A stretch of 64,000 nucleotides of DNA from Clostridiales bacterium 38-18 (GCA_001897605.1 MKTL01000022.1:95030-159029), one strand, 5' to 3'; positions 1 through 13,946 are shown, counted from the stretch's first letter. The notes: generated by a model from the sequence alone, not told the origin. Program-made: numbers and translations.

Positions 1-72
1 AATGATTTTAAATCGGTTGACCATTTTTGTGATTTAAATGGCATTCCGAGATTTATATATGGACAAAGATAA
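1..72 (+). CDS. prmC: PrmC/HemK release-factor glutamine methyltransferase, C-terminal end only
   Basis: The first 23 codons of the window are open and end at TAA 70-72, followed at once by the ribosome-binding site of prfA. The visible tail (…CDLNGIPRFIYGQR) resembles the usual C-terminus of PrmC (D-L-x-G-x-x-R-…-G). PrmC methylates the GGQ glutamine of the release factor encoded next, so the context fits. Only the tail is visible, so the assignment rests mainly on position and this short match. Confidence 0.55.
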   Translation, partial: NDFKSVDHFCDLNGIPRFIYGQR

Positions 73-90
73 GAGTTGGAGGATTTTAGC

Positions 91-1161
91 ATGTTTGATA
101 AGTTGAAATTCATAGAAGAAAAATATGAAGAGCTTGGCCTTAAGCTTTCTGATCCTGAGGTAATCAACGATCAGAAATTATGGCAAAGACTTATGAAGGA
201 GCATTCAGAGTTATCGAGTATTGTACTCAAATACAGAGAGTACAAAGATGTAGTAAACGGTATAGAGGAAGCAAAAGAGATGCTTGAGGAAGGCGATGAC
301 GAAATTCGTGAGTTGGCGAAAATAGAATTGGCAGACTTAGAGGATAAGGTTGAGGGTCTCGAGATTGAGGTTAAAAAGCTATTGCTGCCAAAGGACCCTA
401 ATGATGAAAGAGATGTAATATTAGAGATTAGAGCGGGTGCTGGTGGTGATGAAGCTGGATTGTTTGCTGCTGAGCTGCTTAGACTTTATATTCGCTTTGC
501 TGAACGAAAAAGATGGAAGGTCGAGCTTCTCAACACGAATGATACAGGCGTTGGTGGTATCAAGGAGGCTTCCATTCTAATTAAAGGCAGTGGTGCTTAT
601 TCGAAGCTGAAGTATGAAAGTGGTACGCATCGTGTTCAGAGAATTCCTCAAACTGAGTCAGGTGGAAGAATTCACACCTCTACAGCAACCGTTGCTGTTT
701 TGCCTGAGGTAGATGACGTCGAGGTTAACATCAATCAAAATGATTTGAGAATTGATGTGTTTAGATCTTCAGGAAATGGTGGACAATCTGTAAATACAAC
801 GGATTCCGCGGTAAGAATTACACATTTACCAACAGGGCTAGTGGTAAGCTGTCAGGATGGTAAGTCTCAGCTTTCAAATAAAGAGAAGGCGATGCAGGTC
901 CTTAAAGCTAGATTATATGAGATTGAGCTCAATAAGCAAAATGAGCAAATCGCTGCAGAAAGAAGAAGTCAAGTTGGTACTGGAGATAGAAGTGCCAAAA
1001 TTAGAACCTATAATTTCCCGCAGGCTAGAATTACAGATCATCGAATCCCGATTACAATGTACAAGCTAGATAGCTATATGCAGGGTGAAATTGATGAAAT
1101 GATCGATGAGCTGACCACATTCTTCCAAACTGAAGCCTTAAAGGCACTCGAGGAATTCTAA
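91..1161 (+). CDS. prfA: Peptide chain release factor 1 (RF1)
   Basis: Terminates translation at UAA and UAG codons by triggering peptidyl-tRNA hydrolysis on the ribosome. The 356-residue length is typical. The catalytic GGQ lies in [20 protein letters not shown] (about residues 226-245), and an N-terminal coiled-coil domain precedes it. The chosen start is ATG 91, because the strong Shine-Dalgarno TTGGAGGA at 76-83 lies 7 bases upstream; a TTG at 76 would sit inside that site. It follows the prmC tail by 18 bases, the usual methyltransferase-substrate pairing. Confidence 0.97.
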   Translation: MFDKLKFIEEKYEELGLKLSDPEVINDQKLWQRLMKEHSELSSIVLKYREYKDVVNGIEEAKEMLEEGDDEIRELAKIELADLEDKVEGLEIEVKKLLLPKDPNDERDVILEIRAGAGGDEAGLFAAELLRLYIRFAERKRWKVELLNTNDTGVGGIKEASILIKGSGAYSKLKYESGTHRVQRIPQTESGGRIHTSTATVAVLPEVDDVEVNINQNDLRIDVFRSSGNGGQSVNTTDSAVRITHLPTGLVVSCQDGKSQLSNKEKAMQVLKARLYEIELNKQNEQIAAERRSQVGTGDRSAKIRTYNFPQARITDHRIPITMYKLDSYMQGEIDEMIDELTTFFQTEALKALEEF

Positions 1162-1412
1162 AACTGGTTAAACTAATAAAAAAGGCATATAATACAAGCG
1201 TTAGTAAAAGTATCGTCGAAGCCTATTTTGGCGTTCAAATGGGCATTTAATAGAAAAATTTAATTCGGACTTAACCCAAAGTCGTAGAGTGGTATTTGAT
1301 TGAAAACTGAGGAGTAATCCGAGGTTTTTTCTTATATGTAAAAGGCAGTTTAATGAGCATTTGAAAGCTTGTTCCTACATGCGCATAAAAGATAACTATT
1401 CTGAGGATTTGA

Positions 1413-2519
1413 ATGATGAGAAAAACGAAAATTATACATGTAAACAGCGAAATGTCAAATGAGACACTCGTAGATAGATTAACTGAAGCAGCGCAATGCC
1501 TTTCGAATGGAGGTACAGTTGCCTTTCCAACAGAGACGGTTTATGGCCTTGGTGCAAATGCATTGTCCGATAACGCTGTGAATGCAATTTATGAAGCAAA
1601 GGGTAGACCTTCAGACAACCCGCTTATCGTTCACATTGCATCGATGGAGATGCTATCTGAGCTGGTGGTCGAGGTTAGACCCTATGTAGAAAAGCTGATG
1701 GCTGCCTTCTGGCCAGGGCCAATTACCTTTGTAATGAAAAAGAAAGCACAAATTCCATTAAAGGTAACCGGGGGCTTATCAACGGTGGGGATTAGAATGC
1801 CAGCCAACGTAATTGCGCTTGAGCTGATCAGACTTTCTGGTAAACCGATAGCGGCACCATCTGCCAATCTTTCTGGTAAACCAAGTCCGACACAAGCTAA
1901 AACCGTGATTGAAGATTTAGAGGGTAGAGTGGACTATATCATTGCAGGGGATTCGGCTGAGGTAGGGTTGGAGTCAACCGTTTTAGATGTGACAGGTGAG
2001 GCGCCAATTATTTTAAGACCTGGTAAGGTTACCTGTGAGATGATAAAAGAGGTGGTAGGTGCCTGTTCATTTGATGCCGCAATCACTAAGGATAAAATTG
2101 AGACCGATGGCGTCGCAAAGGCACCGGGAATGAAATATAGACATTATGCGCCAAATGCGCCAGTTCAAGTGTATATGGGAAATCCTACAGAGATGGTCAA
2201 ATGCTTTTTTGAAGCGGTGATTAGCTGCTCTCAAAAGGGAACAGAAAAGGTGGGGATACTTACCTTTGAAGAAGAGGCGATGGTTTTGGAGCGCATGATT
2301 GCGTTAGAGGGAATCAGTAGTGATAATTATTATATTATTAGTGCAGGCTCTGCTAAGGATTTGACGGCATACGCAAAAATTTTATTTGAGTCACTTAGAA
2401 CCTTTGATGCAGCGCTATGCACGTATATTATCGCTAGAGGCGTTGAAGAAGTGGGGTTGGGCGAGGCAATTATGAATCGCTTAAAAAAGGCTGCAGAGGG
2501 TAAAGTAACGAGAATTTAA
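1413..2519 (+). CDS. sua5: Threonylcarbamoyl-AMP synthase, two-domain Sua5 form
   Basis: Makes threonylcarbamoyl-AMP from threonine, bicarbonate and ATP, the first step of the t6A37 modification of ANN-reading tRNAs. The N-terminal YrdC-type domain (about residues 15-210) has the motifs FPTETVYGLGANA and KGRPSDNPL and the SANLSGKPSP segment. A linker around KAPGMKYRHYAP leads to a C-terminal Sua5 domain (about 250-360), so this is the long Sua5 type rather than short TsaC. Either ATG 1413 or ATG 1416 could be the start; GAGGA at 1403-1407 serves both. About 250 bases separate it from prfA, so it may have its own promoter. Confidence 0.94.
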   Translation: MMRKTKIIHVNSEMSNETLVDRLTEAAQCLSNGGTVAFPTETVYGLGANALSDNAVNAIYEAKGRPSDNPLIVHIASMEMLSELVVEVRPYVEKLMAAFWPGPITFVMKKKAQIPLKVTGGLSTVGIRMPANVIALELIRLSGKPIAAPSANLSGKPSPTQAKTVIEDLEGRVDYIIAGDSAEVGLESTVLDVTGEAPIILRPGKVTCEMIKEVVGACSFDAAITKDKIETDGVAKAPGMKYRHYAPNAPVQVYMGNPTEMVKCFFEAVISCSQKGTEKVGILTFEEEAMVLERMIALEGISSDNYYIISAGSAKDLTAYAKILFESLRTFDAALCTYIIARGVEEVGLGEAIMNRLKKAAEGKVTRI

Positions 2520-2585
2520 TTTGCTTTTTATACCTATAGATTTTATAATGGATTAGGATTTTCAAAATGAATAAGGAGGTTGCAA

Positions 2586-3032
2586 ATGAAAGTTGCAATG
2601 GGCTCAGACCATGGCGGATTTAATCTAAGACTTGTCATTAAAGCACATTTAATTGAGAGGGGCTATGAGGTTGTAGATTTCGGCGTTGAATGCAAAGAAT
2701 CCTGTGATTATCCGGATTATGCACTCAAAGTGGCGAATGCCATTACATCAGGAGAATGTGAATTAGGTGTTTTGGTGTGTGGTACAGGGCTTGGCATTTC
2801 TATAGCAGCTAATAAAGTAAAAGGTATTATCGCAGCACCAGTTAGCGATACTTTCAGTGCTGAAATGGCGAGAAAGCATAACAATGCAAATATCATCGCC
2901 CTAGGAGAACGCGTTGTTGGAGAAGGCTTGGCACTAAAAATTGTCGACGCATTCTTTGACGCAGAATTTGAAGGCGGCAGACACGAAGGTCGCGTAGCAA
3001 AAATATTTGAAATTGAATCAAAATATTTATAA
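2586..3032 (+). CDS. rpiB: Ribose-5-phosphate isomerase B
   Basis: Interconverts ribose 5-phosphate and ribulose 5-phosphate in the non-oxidative pentose phosphate pathway. This 148-residue protein begins [11 protein letters not shown], the phosphate-binding start of the RpiB/LacAB family, and has the CGTGLGIS segment with the active-site Cys near residue 66. ATG 2586 is preferred over TTG 2580 because AAGGAGG at 2573-2579 is 6 bases upstream of the ATG. A gap of only 10 bases before upp suggests cotranscription, a common Firmicutes arrangement that links pentose and nucleobase salvage. Confidence 0.96.
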   Translation: MKVAMGSDHGGFNLRLVIKAHLIERGYEVVDFGVECKESCDYPDYALKVANAITSGECELGVLVCGTGLGISIAANKVKGIIAAPVSDTFSAEMARKHNNANIIALGERVVGEGLALKIVDAFFDAEFEGGRHEGRVAKIFEIESKYL

Positions 3033-3042
3033 GAGGTGCAGT

Positions 3043-3672
3043 ATGAGTACAGTATTTGAAATGAATCACCCGTTGATCCAACATAAATTAAGCTTAATCA
3101 GAGATAAAAACACAGGATCAAAAGAATTTAGAGAGCTAGTTAAAGAAGTTTCTATGCTTCTTGCATATGAGGTTACAAGAGATTTATCGCTTGAAGAGGT
3201 TGAAATTGAAACGCCAATTTGTAAGACAAAAACAAAAATGCTTTCAGGTAGAAAATTGGGTATCGTTCCAATCTTAAGAGCAGGTCTTGGTATGGTTGAT
3301 GGTTTCTTAAATCTTTTACCGGCGGCTAAAGTAGGTCACATTGGTCTTTATCGTGACCCTGAAACCTTAGAGCCAGTAGAATACTACTGCAAGCTGCCAA
3401 CTGACATCAACGAAAGAGATTTAATCGTTTGTGATCCGATGCTTGCAACTGGCGGTTCTGCAAATGCAGCGATTCAATTTTTAAAAGATAGAGGTGCAGA
3501 GAGCATTCGTCTGGTTTGCTTAATTGGTTGCCCAGAGGGAATTGCTGCAGTTCAAGCTGCACATCCAGATGTTAACATTTATATCGCGTCAATCGATGAA
3601 AAACTCAACGATCACGCATACATCGTGCCAGGATTAGGAGATGCGGGAGACCGTTTATTCGGCACAAAATAG
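3043..3672 (+). CDS. upp: Uracil phosphoribosyltransferase
   Basis: Converts uracil and PRPP to UMP in pyrimidine salvage. The protein is 209 residues, the normal length. The PRPP-binding loop [15 protein letters not shown] is near residues 129-143, the uracil-binding [12 protein letters not shown] segment is at the C-terminus, and [10 protein letters not shown] is present. The start is ATG 3043 with GAGGTG at 3033-3038. An upstream in-frame ATG at 3007 lies inside rpiB and has no ribosome-binding site. Confidence 0.97.
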   Translation: MSTVFEMNHPLIQHKLSLIRDKNTGSKEFRELVKEVSMLLAYEVTRDLSLEEVEIETPICKTKTKMLSGRKLGIVPILRAGLGMVDGFLNLLPAAKVGHIGLYRDPETLEPVEYYCKLPTDINERDLIVCDPMLATGGSANAAIQFLKDRGAESIRLVCLIGCPEGIAAVQAAHPDVNIYIASIDEKLNDHAYIVPGLGDAGDRLFGTK

Positions 3673-3684
3673 TCGAGGTGTTTA

Positions 3685-4704
3685 ATGTATATTCCAGCAA
3701 TTATCGCAGGGTTAATCAGCTTTATCATGACGCCATTTGTCATTAAGCTTGCCAATAAACTAGGTGCAGTAGACGTTCCAAAGGACGATCGACGCATGCA
3801 TAAAAAGCCAATGCCACTTTGGGGTGGTATCGCAATTTTTTCAGGCTTTTTCGTCAGCATGTTTTTATTTTCCAATGTGGAAACCACTAAGCTCATAGGA
3901 TTGTTTATCGCATCGTGTGTGATGCTCGTCACGGGTATGATCGATGATATTAAACCACTTGGCGCAAAGCTAAAGCTATTGTTTCAAATTGCAGCAGCCT
4001 TTATTTTAGTGAAATCAGGTTATGAAATTACCTTCTTCACAAATTTCTTTGGAAAATCTGATTTTATTTTTTTGCAGCACTTTGCATTGCCTATTTCAAT
4101 GATTTGGATTGTAGGCGTGACGAATACAGTTAACCTGATTGATGGGTTAGATGGACTTGCAGCTGGAATTTCAGCGATCGCAGCGGTTACACTTAGCTAT
4201 ATTGCCATTTTGAATCACCAATACGATGCAGCGATGATCACATTAATTTTAGCAGGTAGTTCAATTGGTTTCTTGCCATATAACTTTAACCCAGCTAAGA
4301 TTTTTATGGGGGATGCAGGCGCGTTATTCTTAGGCTTGGTTCTATCTGCCATTTCAATAGATGGTGCACTTAAGAGTGCAACTGCAATAACCGTTGTCGT
4401 ACCAATTTTAGCACTTGGTATTCCGATCTTTGATACTGCATTTGCCATCTTGAGAAGATTGATTAACAAACGCCCAATAATGGAAGCTGACAAAGGTCAC
4501 CTTCATCATAGGTTAATGTCCATGGGACTTGGGCAAAGAAAAACCGTTTTATCAATGTATTTAATTTCTGCACTTTTAGGTGCTGGTGCAATTGCATTAT
4601 TAAAGCAAAACTGGATACACGCATTCGTTTTGCTAATTTTAGCAGCAATTGTAACTTTCATACCTATTAATCGGACGCTGACAATGCAGAAAAAAAATGG
4701 TTAA
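3685..4704 (+). CDS. tagO: Undecaprenyl-phosphate GlcNAc-1-phosphate transferase (TagO/WecA family)
   Basis: A polytopic membrane enzyme that transfers a HexNAc-1-phosphate from UDP-HexNAc to undecaprenyl phosphate, starting teichoic acid or other envelope glycans. The 339-residue protein has about 10-11 hydrophobic segments. Its cytoplasmic motifs are DDRRMHKKPMPLWGG, the Asp-rich GMIDDI, NLIDGLDGLAAG, MGDAGALFLG and DKGHLHHRL, all typical of the family. Start ATG 3685 follows GAGGTG. It is the last gene before a terminator, and the next gene supplies UDP-ManNAc, so both belong to polymer synthesis. Confidence 0.93.
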   Translation: MYIPAIIAGLISFIMTPFVIKLANKLGAVDVPKDDRRMHKKPMPLWGGIAIFSGFFVSMFLFSNVETTKLIGLFIASCVMLVTGMIDDIKPLGAKLKLLFQIAAAFILVKSGYEITFFTNFFGKSDFIFLQHFALPISMIWIVGVTNTVNLIDGLDGLAAGISAIAAVTLSYIAILNHQYDAAMITLILAGSSIGFLPYNFNPAKIFMGDAGALFLGLVLSAISIDGALKSATAITVVVPILALGIPIFDTAFAILRRLINKRPIMEADKGHLHHRLMSMGLGQRKTVLSMYLISALLGAGAIALLKQNWIHAFVLLILAAIVTFIPINRTLTMQKKNG

Positions 4705-4730
4705 TCATTTTATGTGATATCGTTTTGTAG

Positions 4731-4760
4731 AAGCCTTCGATTTGTTCGGAGGCTTTTTTT
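4731..4760 (+). terminator. Intrinsic terminator after tagO
   Basis: AAGCCTTCGA (4731-4740) pairs with TCGGAGGCTT (4746-4755) across a 5-base loop with one wobble, and a T-run follows. This ends the prfA-to-tagO group before wecB. Confidence 0.85.
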
Positions 4761-4826
4761 AGTCTCAGTTTGGAGTTGAATTAGGTGAAGGTAAATTATC
4801 TGTAGATATATTCTAGGGAGGACAAT

Positions 4827-5936
4827 ATGAAAATAATGACGCTTTTTGGTACTAGACCCGAGGCGATAAAAATGGCACCGCTTGTTAAAGCAATTGAAAG
4901 AGCAAGTGATCTGCAATCTATCGTTTGTGTTACCGCTCAACATAGGGAAATGCTGGATCAAGTTTTAGAGCTTTTTGAAATTAAACCGGATTACGACTTA
5001 AACATCATGAAATCGGGACAATCCTTAAGTGAAATTACCTCAAGAGTATTACTTGGAGTAGAAGAGGTTTTAAAAAAGGAAAGGCCGGATATTGTTTTGG
5101 TTCATGGGGATACGTCCACAACATTATCAGGCGCACTTGCAGCTTTTTATGCGCAAATTCCAGTGGGACATGTCGAGGCTGGATTGAGAAGTTTCAACAT
5201 ATACAGCCCATATCCAGAGGAAATGAACCGACTTTTGACGACAAGAATCGCCAGTATTCATTTTGCAGCTACTGAAGGAAATGTTGATAATTTAATAAAA
5301 GAGGGTATTAATCCACAAGTAGTTTACAAAACTGGAAATACAGTAATTGATGCACTAATGGAAGTCATTGATGAAAATTATATTTTTCAAAATGAATACT
5401 TAAATAATATCGATTTTGAAAACCATAAAATTATCGCATTAACAGCACATAGAAGAGAAAATTTAGGAATGCCAATGGAGAATATTTTCAGTGCAATTAG
5501 AGCATTAATTGAAGCGCATGAGGATTTAGAATTGGTGTTCCCTATGCATCTCAATCCTGCAGTAAGACAGGTAGCAAGAAAGCATCTAGACCAGCATAAT
5601 AGAATTCACTTAATTGAACCATTAAGCTATGAGGATTTTGCCAACCTAGAAGCAAGGGCTTATTTGATTATGACGGACTCTGGTGGTATTCAGGAGGAAG
5701 CGCCTGCACTGGGCAAGCCGGTGGTGGTATTGCGCACAGAAACTGAACGACCAGAAGCTGTTGATGCTGGAACGGTGGTTGTTGCAGGGATTGAAAGGGA
5801 AGATATCTATCGTGAGACTGAGAAATTAATTGTTAATTCAGCGCATTATAAACGTATGTCTGAGGCGATGAATCCGTATGGTGATGGTCATGCTTGCCAG
5901 AGAATTATAGATGCTTTGCGAAATTGGAAAAATTGA
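4827..5936 (+). CDS. wecB: UDP-N-acetylglucosamine 2-epimerase, non-hydrolysing
   Basis: Interconverts UDP-GlcNAc and UDP-ManNAc. The 369-residue protein has the family signatures MTLFGTRPEAIKMAPL at the N-terminus, VHGDTSTTLSGALAAFY, GHVEAGLRS, the LTAHRREN segment and TDSGGIQEEAPALGKPVVVLR. Start ATG 4827 follows AGGGAGGA. The product feeds wall polymer synthesis with TagO. It could also supply manno-configured sugars to the glycan locus at 40-55 kb, since that locus has no epimerase of its own (inference). Confidence 0.95.
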   Translation: MKIMTLFGTRPEAIKMAPLVKAIERASDLQSIVCVTAQHREMLDQVLELFEIKPDYDLNIMKSGQSLSEITSRVLLGVEEVLKKERPDIVLVHGDTSTTLSGALAAFYAQIPVGHVEAGLRSFNIYSPYPEEMNRLLTTRIASIHFAATEGNVDNLIKEGINPQVVYKTGNTVIDALMEVIDENYIFQNEYLNNIDFENHKIIALTAHRRENLGMPMENIFSAIRALIEAHEDLELVFPMHLNPAVRQVARKHLDQHNRIHLIEPLSYEDFANLEARAYLIMTDSGGIQEEAPALGKPVVVLRTETERPEAVDAGTVVVAGIEREDIYRETEKLIVNSAHYKRMSEAMNPYGDGHACQRIIDALRNWKN

Positions 5937-5954
5937 TAAAAATTTAACTATATA

Positions 5955-5983
5955 TTTTGGCTTAACATAAAGTGTGTTATAAT
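5955..5983 (+). promoter_or_regulatory. Candidate sigma-A promoter for the ATP synthase operon
   Basis: TTTTGG at 5955-5960, a 17-base spacer and TATAAT at 5978-5983 lie 47 bases before the first ATP synthase gene. The -10 is perfect and the -35 is weak, so the site is likely but untested. Confidence 0.5.
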
Positions 5984-6030
5984 AAGTGGTATTGTTCTTA
6001 TATTATGACAATTATTTGAGGTGAAGGAAT

Positions 6031-6378
6031 ATGTTTGGTAATAAAAAATCCAACAAAAGCATATTGCAGAACTTAGCGTTAATTTCACAGGTTGGAATTA
6101 TGATGCTAATCCCCATATTTGGGGGTGTTTTGCTGGGTGCATTTTTGGATCGATTTTTTAAAACCAAGGGCATATTCCTTATTGTTTTTGTACTTTTAGG
6201 CGTCGGTTCTTCATTTAGAAACCTATATGTACTCTCTATGCAGAAAAGCAAGGAGTACGAAAATAAGGAAAGCCCTTCCACCTATGTGCATAATTATGAA
6301 CGATCTCTTGAGAAAAAAAATGCCGACCTCGCTCAAAAAGAGGATTTTTTTCAAGAGGATGAAAATGATAAAAAGTAG
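6031..6378 (+). CDS. atpZ: AtpZ/AtpI-type F0F1-ATPase accessory membrane protein
   Basis: A 115-residue protein with two predicted membrane helices (about residues 17-37 and 47-65, GIMMLIPIFGGVLLGAFLDRFF and the following stretch) and a charged C-terminal tail. This is the pattern of the small AtpZ/F0F1-ATPase subunit family found first in many Firmicutes ATP synthase operons. Members are thought to help rotor-ring assembly or Mg2+/Ca2+ uptake; that role is family knowledge, not visible here. It precedes atpI and the core genes. Confidence 0.75.
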   Translation: MFGNKKSNKSILQNLALISQVGIMMLIPIFGGVLLGAFLDRFFKTKGIFLIVFVLLGVGSSFRNLYVLSMQKSKEYENKESPSTYVHNYERSLEKKNADLAQKEDFFQEDENDKK

Positions 6379-6446
6379 TTTTGTTGGATCAATACATTTA
6401 CATCTAAATATCAGAATATTTGAAAAAGTGTAAACAAAAAGAGGAA

Positions 6447-6475
6447 TTATCAAAATTATTGTTAAGTGATATAAT
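6447..6475 (+). promoter_or_regulatory. Candidate second sigma-A promoter before atpI
   Basis: TTATCA (6447-6452), 17 bases, TATAAT (6470-6475), located in the 124-base gap between atpZ and atpI. It could start transcripts of the core operon without atpZ. Confidence 0.45.
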
Positions 6476-6502
6476 AATGGGAATGATAAAAAAGGTGGCA
6501 AA

Positions 6503-6922
6503 ATGAACGCTTTAAAACAAACTCAAAAAAGAATCATGACCTGGCTACTAATTGTTGATGCCATCATTATAGGCGTTTCGTTTATTGCCATTAAAGAACC
6601 TAGACCATTTGTGCTAGGATTAGTCTTTGGTTCTGCAATTAGCGGACTCAATTTCATGGAGCTATCCAACACACTGAGCCGTGCCGTTCAGATGCAATCT
6701 GACAAAGCACAATCTTTTACTGTAATTAAGTACTTTATTAGGTATATTGTGACAGCGGTCGTACTCTATGTATCGATCGTCGCACCTTATATAAATGTAT
6801 TAGGAACAATCCTAGGCCTCGTTATCATCAAGATTATCATTCTAATAGGCAATTTTTTAGGAGATAAACGTTTTTTCAGAAACATTCTAAGAAGAAAGGA
6901 GGATGAATCTAGTGGGCAGTGA
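6503..6922 (+). CDS. atpI: ATP synthase subunit I
   Basis: A 139-residue integral membrane protein with four hydrophobic segments, matching the ATP synthase I chain family that helps assemble the c ring in Na+ and H+ ATP synthases. AGGTGG lies just before ATG 6503. Its end overlaps the start of atpB by 11 bases, suggesting translational coupling. Confidence 0.82.
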   Translation: MNALKQTQKRIMTWLLIVDAIIIGVSFIAIKEPRPFVLGLVFGSAISGLNFMELSNTLSRAVQMQSDKAQSFTVIKYFIRYIVTAVVLYVSIVAPYINVLGTILGLVIIKIIILIGNFLGDKRFFRNILRRKEDESSGQ

Positions 6923-7631
6923 AGGTTTTGGACCACGCATCGCATTTACCATACAGAATATACCTGGTATTGGCGATATCCCGGTTTCGGAAACGGTTAC
7001 GGTCACTTGGCTAATAATTGCCGTGCTATTTGTCTTTTCGATAATAGTGACGCGCAACATGAAAAAAGAGCCAAAGGGACTACAGCTCGTTGTAGAACAA
7101 CTTGTTTCGACCATTAATAACCTGACCAAGCAAAACATGGGAGAGAGAAATTACGCATGGGCGCCTTATGTAGGAACACTTCTATTATTTATAGGGATTT
7201 CCAACATTATAGGTCTCTTAGGGTTTAGGCCCCCTACAGCGGATCTTAACACAACTATGTGTCTCTCGATCACAACCTTTGTGTTGACTCAAGTATTTGG
7301 CGTCAAAAGCAAAGGTCTTGGCGGCTATACGAAAGGTTTTTTACAGCCTATGCCGTTCCTGTTACCACTCAATATCGTTGGTGAACTGGCAAACCCAATT
7401 TCGCTGGGTTTCCGTCTATTCGGTAACATCTCTGCAGGGGTCATCATCATGTCGTTGTTGTATGGTGCGTTAGGAAGCTTTACAGAAATGCTGTTTGGAC
7501 TTACAGTTCCGTTACTCCAAGCAGGTATACCTGCAGTGCTTCACATTTATTTTGACTTGTTCGCAGGTCTGTTACAGTCGTTTATTTTTACAATGCTGAC
7601 AATGGTATTTATTTCTGGGGCAATGGAATAA
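6912..7631 (+). CDS. atpB: ATP synthase F0 subunit a
   Basis: Forms the stator ion channel next to the c ring. The sequence shows 5-6 membrane helices and the family hallmark near the C-terminus: GELANPISLGFRLFGN contains the essential Arg, and a final helix follows. I place the start at GTG 6912, because AAAGGAGG at 6895-6902 abuts an in-frame ATG at 6903 with no spacing but lies 9 bases from the GTG. This gives 239 residues. With the c subunits' Na+ ligands, the channel probably conducts Na+. Confidence 0.95.
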   Translation: MGSEGFGPRIAFTIQNIPGIGDIPVSETVTVTWLIIAVLFVFSIIVTRNMKKEPKGLQLVVEQLVSTINNLTKQNMGERNYAWAPYVGTLLLFIGISNIIGLLGFRPPTADLNTTMCLSITTFVLTQVFGVKSKGLGGYTKGFLQPMPFLLPLNIVGELANPISLGFRLFGNISAGVIIMSLLYGALGSFTEMLFGLTVPLLQAGIPAVLHIYFDLFAGLLQSFIFTMLTMVFISGAME

Positions 7632-7643
7632 GAGAGTACTTAG

Positions 7644-8201
<558 letters not shown>

Positions 8202-8217
8202 GCGTAAATTTCTAGCC

Positions 8218-8254
8218 GTCGCCTGAGTGGATGAAATCCAAGCAAATAGGCGAC
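8218..8254 (+). promoter_or_regulatory. Stem-loop between the two c-subunit genes
   Basis: GTCGCCT (8218-8224) pairs perfectly with AGGCGAC (8248-8254). Inside, TGGA (8228-8231) pairs with TCCA (8237-8240) around TGAAA. No T-run follows, so it is not a standard terminator. It lies in the only large gap (100 bases) of the core operon and could protect or process the mRNA to set the c1:c2 ratio. Confidence 0.6.
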
Positions 8255-8280
8255 AAGTTTTAATCAAATATGAATCATAA

Positions 8281-8571
<291 letters not shown>

Positions 8572-8598
8572 TAAAACCGAAAAAACGGGAGGTAATAC

Positions 8599-9119
8599 AT
8601 GAGTATCGATATTGTAAACTCAAGTCTTAGATTGGGACTTGTGAGTCCAGACTGGACATTTGTTTTCCAGCTGATCAATACACTCATTCTTTACTTGATT
8701 CTCAGAAAGTTCCTTTTCGGTCCAGTGACAGCTTTCATGGAAAAGCGTGAAAACGAAATCAAAAACCAAATTCAAGCGGCTAAAAACTTGGATTTAGAAG
8801 CACAACAGCTTAAAGCGGATTATGAAGCGAAATTGATTCATGCTGATGATGAAGGCAAGGATATCGTTAAAAAATACACGCAACGTGCTGAAAATAGAGC
8901 GTTTGAAATCGTTAAAGCAGCTGAAACCGAAGTGGATACTATGAAGCTTAATGCACATAGAGAGCTTGAAAGAGAACGCGTAAAAGCGGTTAATGAGTTA
9001 AAAGGTCAGATTTCTGAGCTTACGATACTTGCTGCTTCAAAAGTTGTAGAGAAAGATCTCAACGAAGCAGATCACAAAGAACTTATTAATAAGTTCATAA
9101 GTGAAGTAGGTGAGACTCA

Positions 9120-9132
<13 letters not shown>
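8599..9132 (+). CDS. atpF: ATP synthase F0 subunit b
   Basis: The peripheral-stalk subunit: one N-terminal membrane helix (about residues 20-40, FVFQLINTLILYLILRKFLF) and a long charged alpha-helical coiled coil to residue 177. It dimerises and links subunit a to delta and the F1 head. GGGAGGT lies upstream of ATG 8599. Its last 13 bases overlap atpH, indicating translational coupling. Confidence 0.95.
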
Positions 9133-11190
<2,058 letters not shown>

Positions 11191-11217
11191 TAAGCTTCCT
11201 TGTAGGAGGGATTGAAC

Positions 11218-12075
11218 ATGGCAAGTAGTACACGCGATATTAAGCGTAAAATTCGAAGTGTCAACAGCACCATGCAGATCACCAAGGCTTTTGAGCTCGT
11301 CTCAACTGCAAAGCTTAAACGTGCAAGAGATAGAATGGATATCACCAAACCTTATTTCGACACGATTCAATCCGCTGTACACGATATCTTAAGTGCAGAT
11401 AAGAGCATTAAGAGTAAGTTTGTCTCTTCTGGAGTAAGCCATAAGCCACTTTACATCGTGGTGAGCTCAGATAGAGGCCTTTGCGGTGGTTACAACATCA
11501 ACGCGATTAAAAAATCAGTTGAAAATGTCGCTGACAAAGAAAACGCGAAGTACATCGCTGTCGGTAAAAGAGCGAATGACGTTTTGAAGCAAAATGGCTA
11601 CAATGTCGTCGATAGCTTCTTGTATATTTCTGAAAAACCAGAGTTTGTTCATGCTGTACAGATTGCAAAAACTGCGACCCGTATGCTTGAAAAAGGTGAA
11701 GTTGATTCAATTCATTTTGTTTACACGAGATTTGTTAGCTCTATCTCACAGGTGGCAACCGATTTAATATTGCTACCAATTGAGCGACCAGAAGTTGTTG
11801 AAGGAGAAGGTCCGTCAGAGTACATCAATTACGAGCCTTCACCAGAGGACGTTCTACACTACATCATTCCGAAATATGTAGAGAGTACGATCTTTGGTGG
11901 CCTTATTGAGTCTTCTGCTGCTGAGCAAGCGGCTAGAAGAATCGCAATGGAAAATGCTTCTGATAATGCAGAGGAAATTATTGAAGACCTCACATTGTCG
12001 TTCAACCAAGCGAGACAAGCTGCAATCACTCAAGAAATCTCTGAAATCGTCGGTGGTGCTGAAGCACTAAAATAA
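11218..12075 (+). CDS. atpG: ATP synthase F1 subunit gamma
   Basis: The central rotating shaft between c ring and F1. The N-terminal helix MASSTRDIKRKIRSVNSTMQITKAFELVS, the SDRGLCGGYN motif and the C-terminal helix AARRIAMENASDNAEEII…FNQARQAAITQEISEIVGGAEAL are typical. Start ATG 11218 is 7 bases after AGGAGGG, rather than TTG 11212. The protein is 285 residues. Confidence 0.97.
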   Translation: MASSTRDIKRKIRSVNSTMQITKAFELVSTAKLKRARDRMDITKPYFDTIQSAVHDILSADKSIKSKFVSSGVSHKPLYIVVSSDRGLCGGYNINAIKKSVENVADKENAKYIAVGKRANDVLKQNGYNVVDSFLYISEKPEFVHAVQIAKTATRMLEKGEVDSIHFVYTRFVSSISQVATDLILLPIERPEVVEGEGPSEYINYEPSPEDVLHYIIPKYVESTIFGGLIESSAAEQAARRIAMENASDNAEEIIEDLTLSFNQARQAAITQEISEIVGGAEALK

Positions 12076-13503
<1,428 letters not shown>

Positions 13504-13514
13504 GAGGTGTCAGG

Positions 13515-13928
13515 ATGGGCAAAAAATTCAAGCTTGATGTTGTAACGCCAGATCGTATTTTCCTTGAAGGTGAAACCGATATGGTTATTTTAAGAACAAC
13601 AGAAGGTGATATCGGAATTTTATATGACCATGAACCTCTGGTTGCACCACTCAAAGTTGGAAGCATGCGCGTTCGACAAGACGACCAAACCTTTAAGTGG
13701 GCTGCTTGCTCTGCTGGATTTTTAACTGTTAATGAAGAAAAGGTAACAGTTGTTGTTGATTCCGCAGAATGGGTAGATGAAATTGACGTTGAAAGAGCAT
13801 TAGAAGCAAAGAAACGTGCAGAATCACGTATTCAAGATGGCCCTGAAAAAGGGGTTGATATTCTTAGAGCGAGACTCGCGCTTGAGAGAGCTATTAACCG
13901 AATTAGGTTGTATGAACTCAATAAATAG
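13515..13928 (+). CDS. atpC: ATP synthase F1 subunit epsilon
   Basis: A 137-residue subunit that couples gamma to the c ring and can inhibit ATP hydrolysis. An N-terminal beta sandwich (FKLDVVTPDRIFLEGETDMVILRTTEGDIGIL) is followed by two C-terminal helices rich in Ala, Glu and Arg. It is the last gene of the operon, with AGGAGGTG upstream and a terminator 18 bases after its stop. Confidence 0.96.
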   Translation: MGKKFKLDVVTPDRIFLEGETDMVILRTTEGDIGILYDHEPLVAPLKVGSMRVRQDDQTFKWAACSAGFLTVNEEKVTVVVDSAEWVDEIDVERALEAKKRAESRIQDGPEKGVDILRARLALERAINRIRLYELNK

Positions 13929-13946
13929 TTTTTTATAATAAAATGA

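Noticed and set aside
1162-1412. Terminator or RNA in the prfA-sua5 gap
   Set aside because: CTGAGG and CCGAGG before a T-run look like arms but are not complementary, and no stable hairpin or RNA gene is evident.
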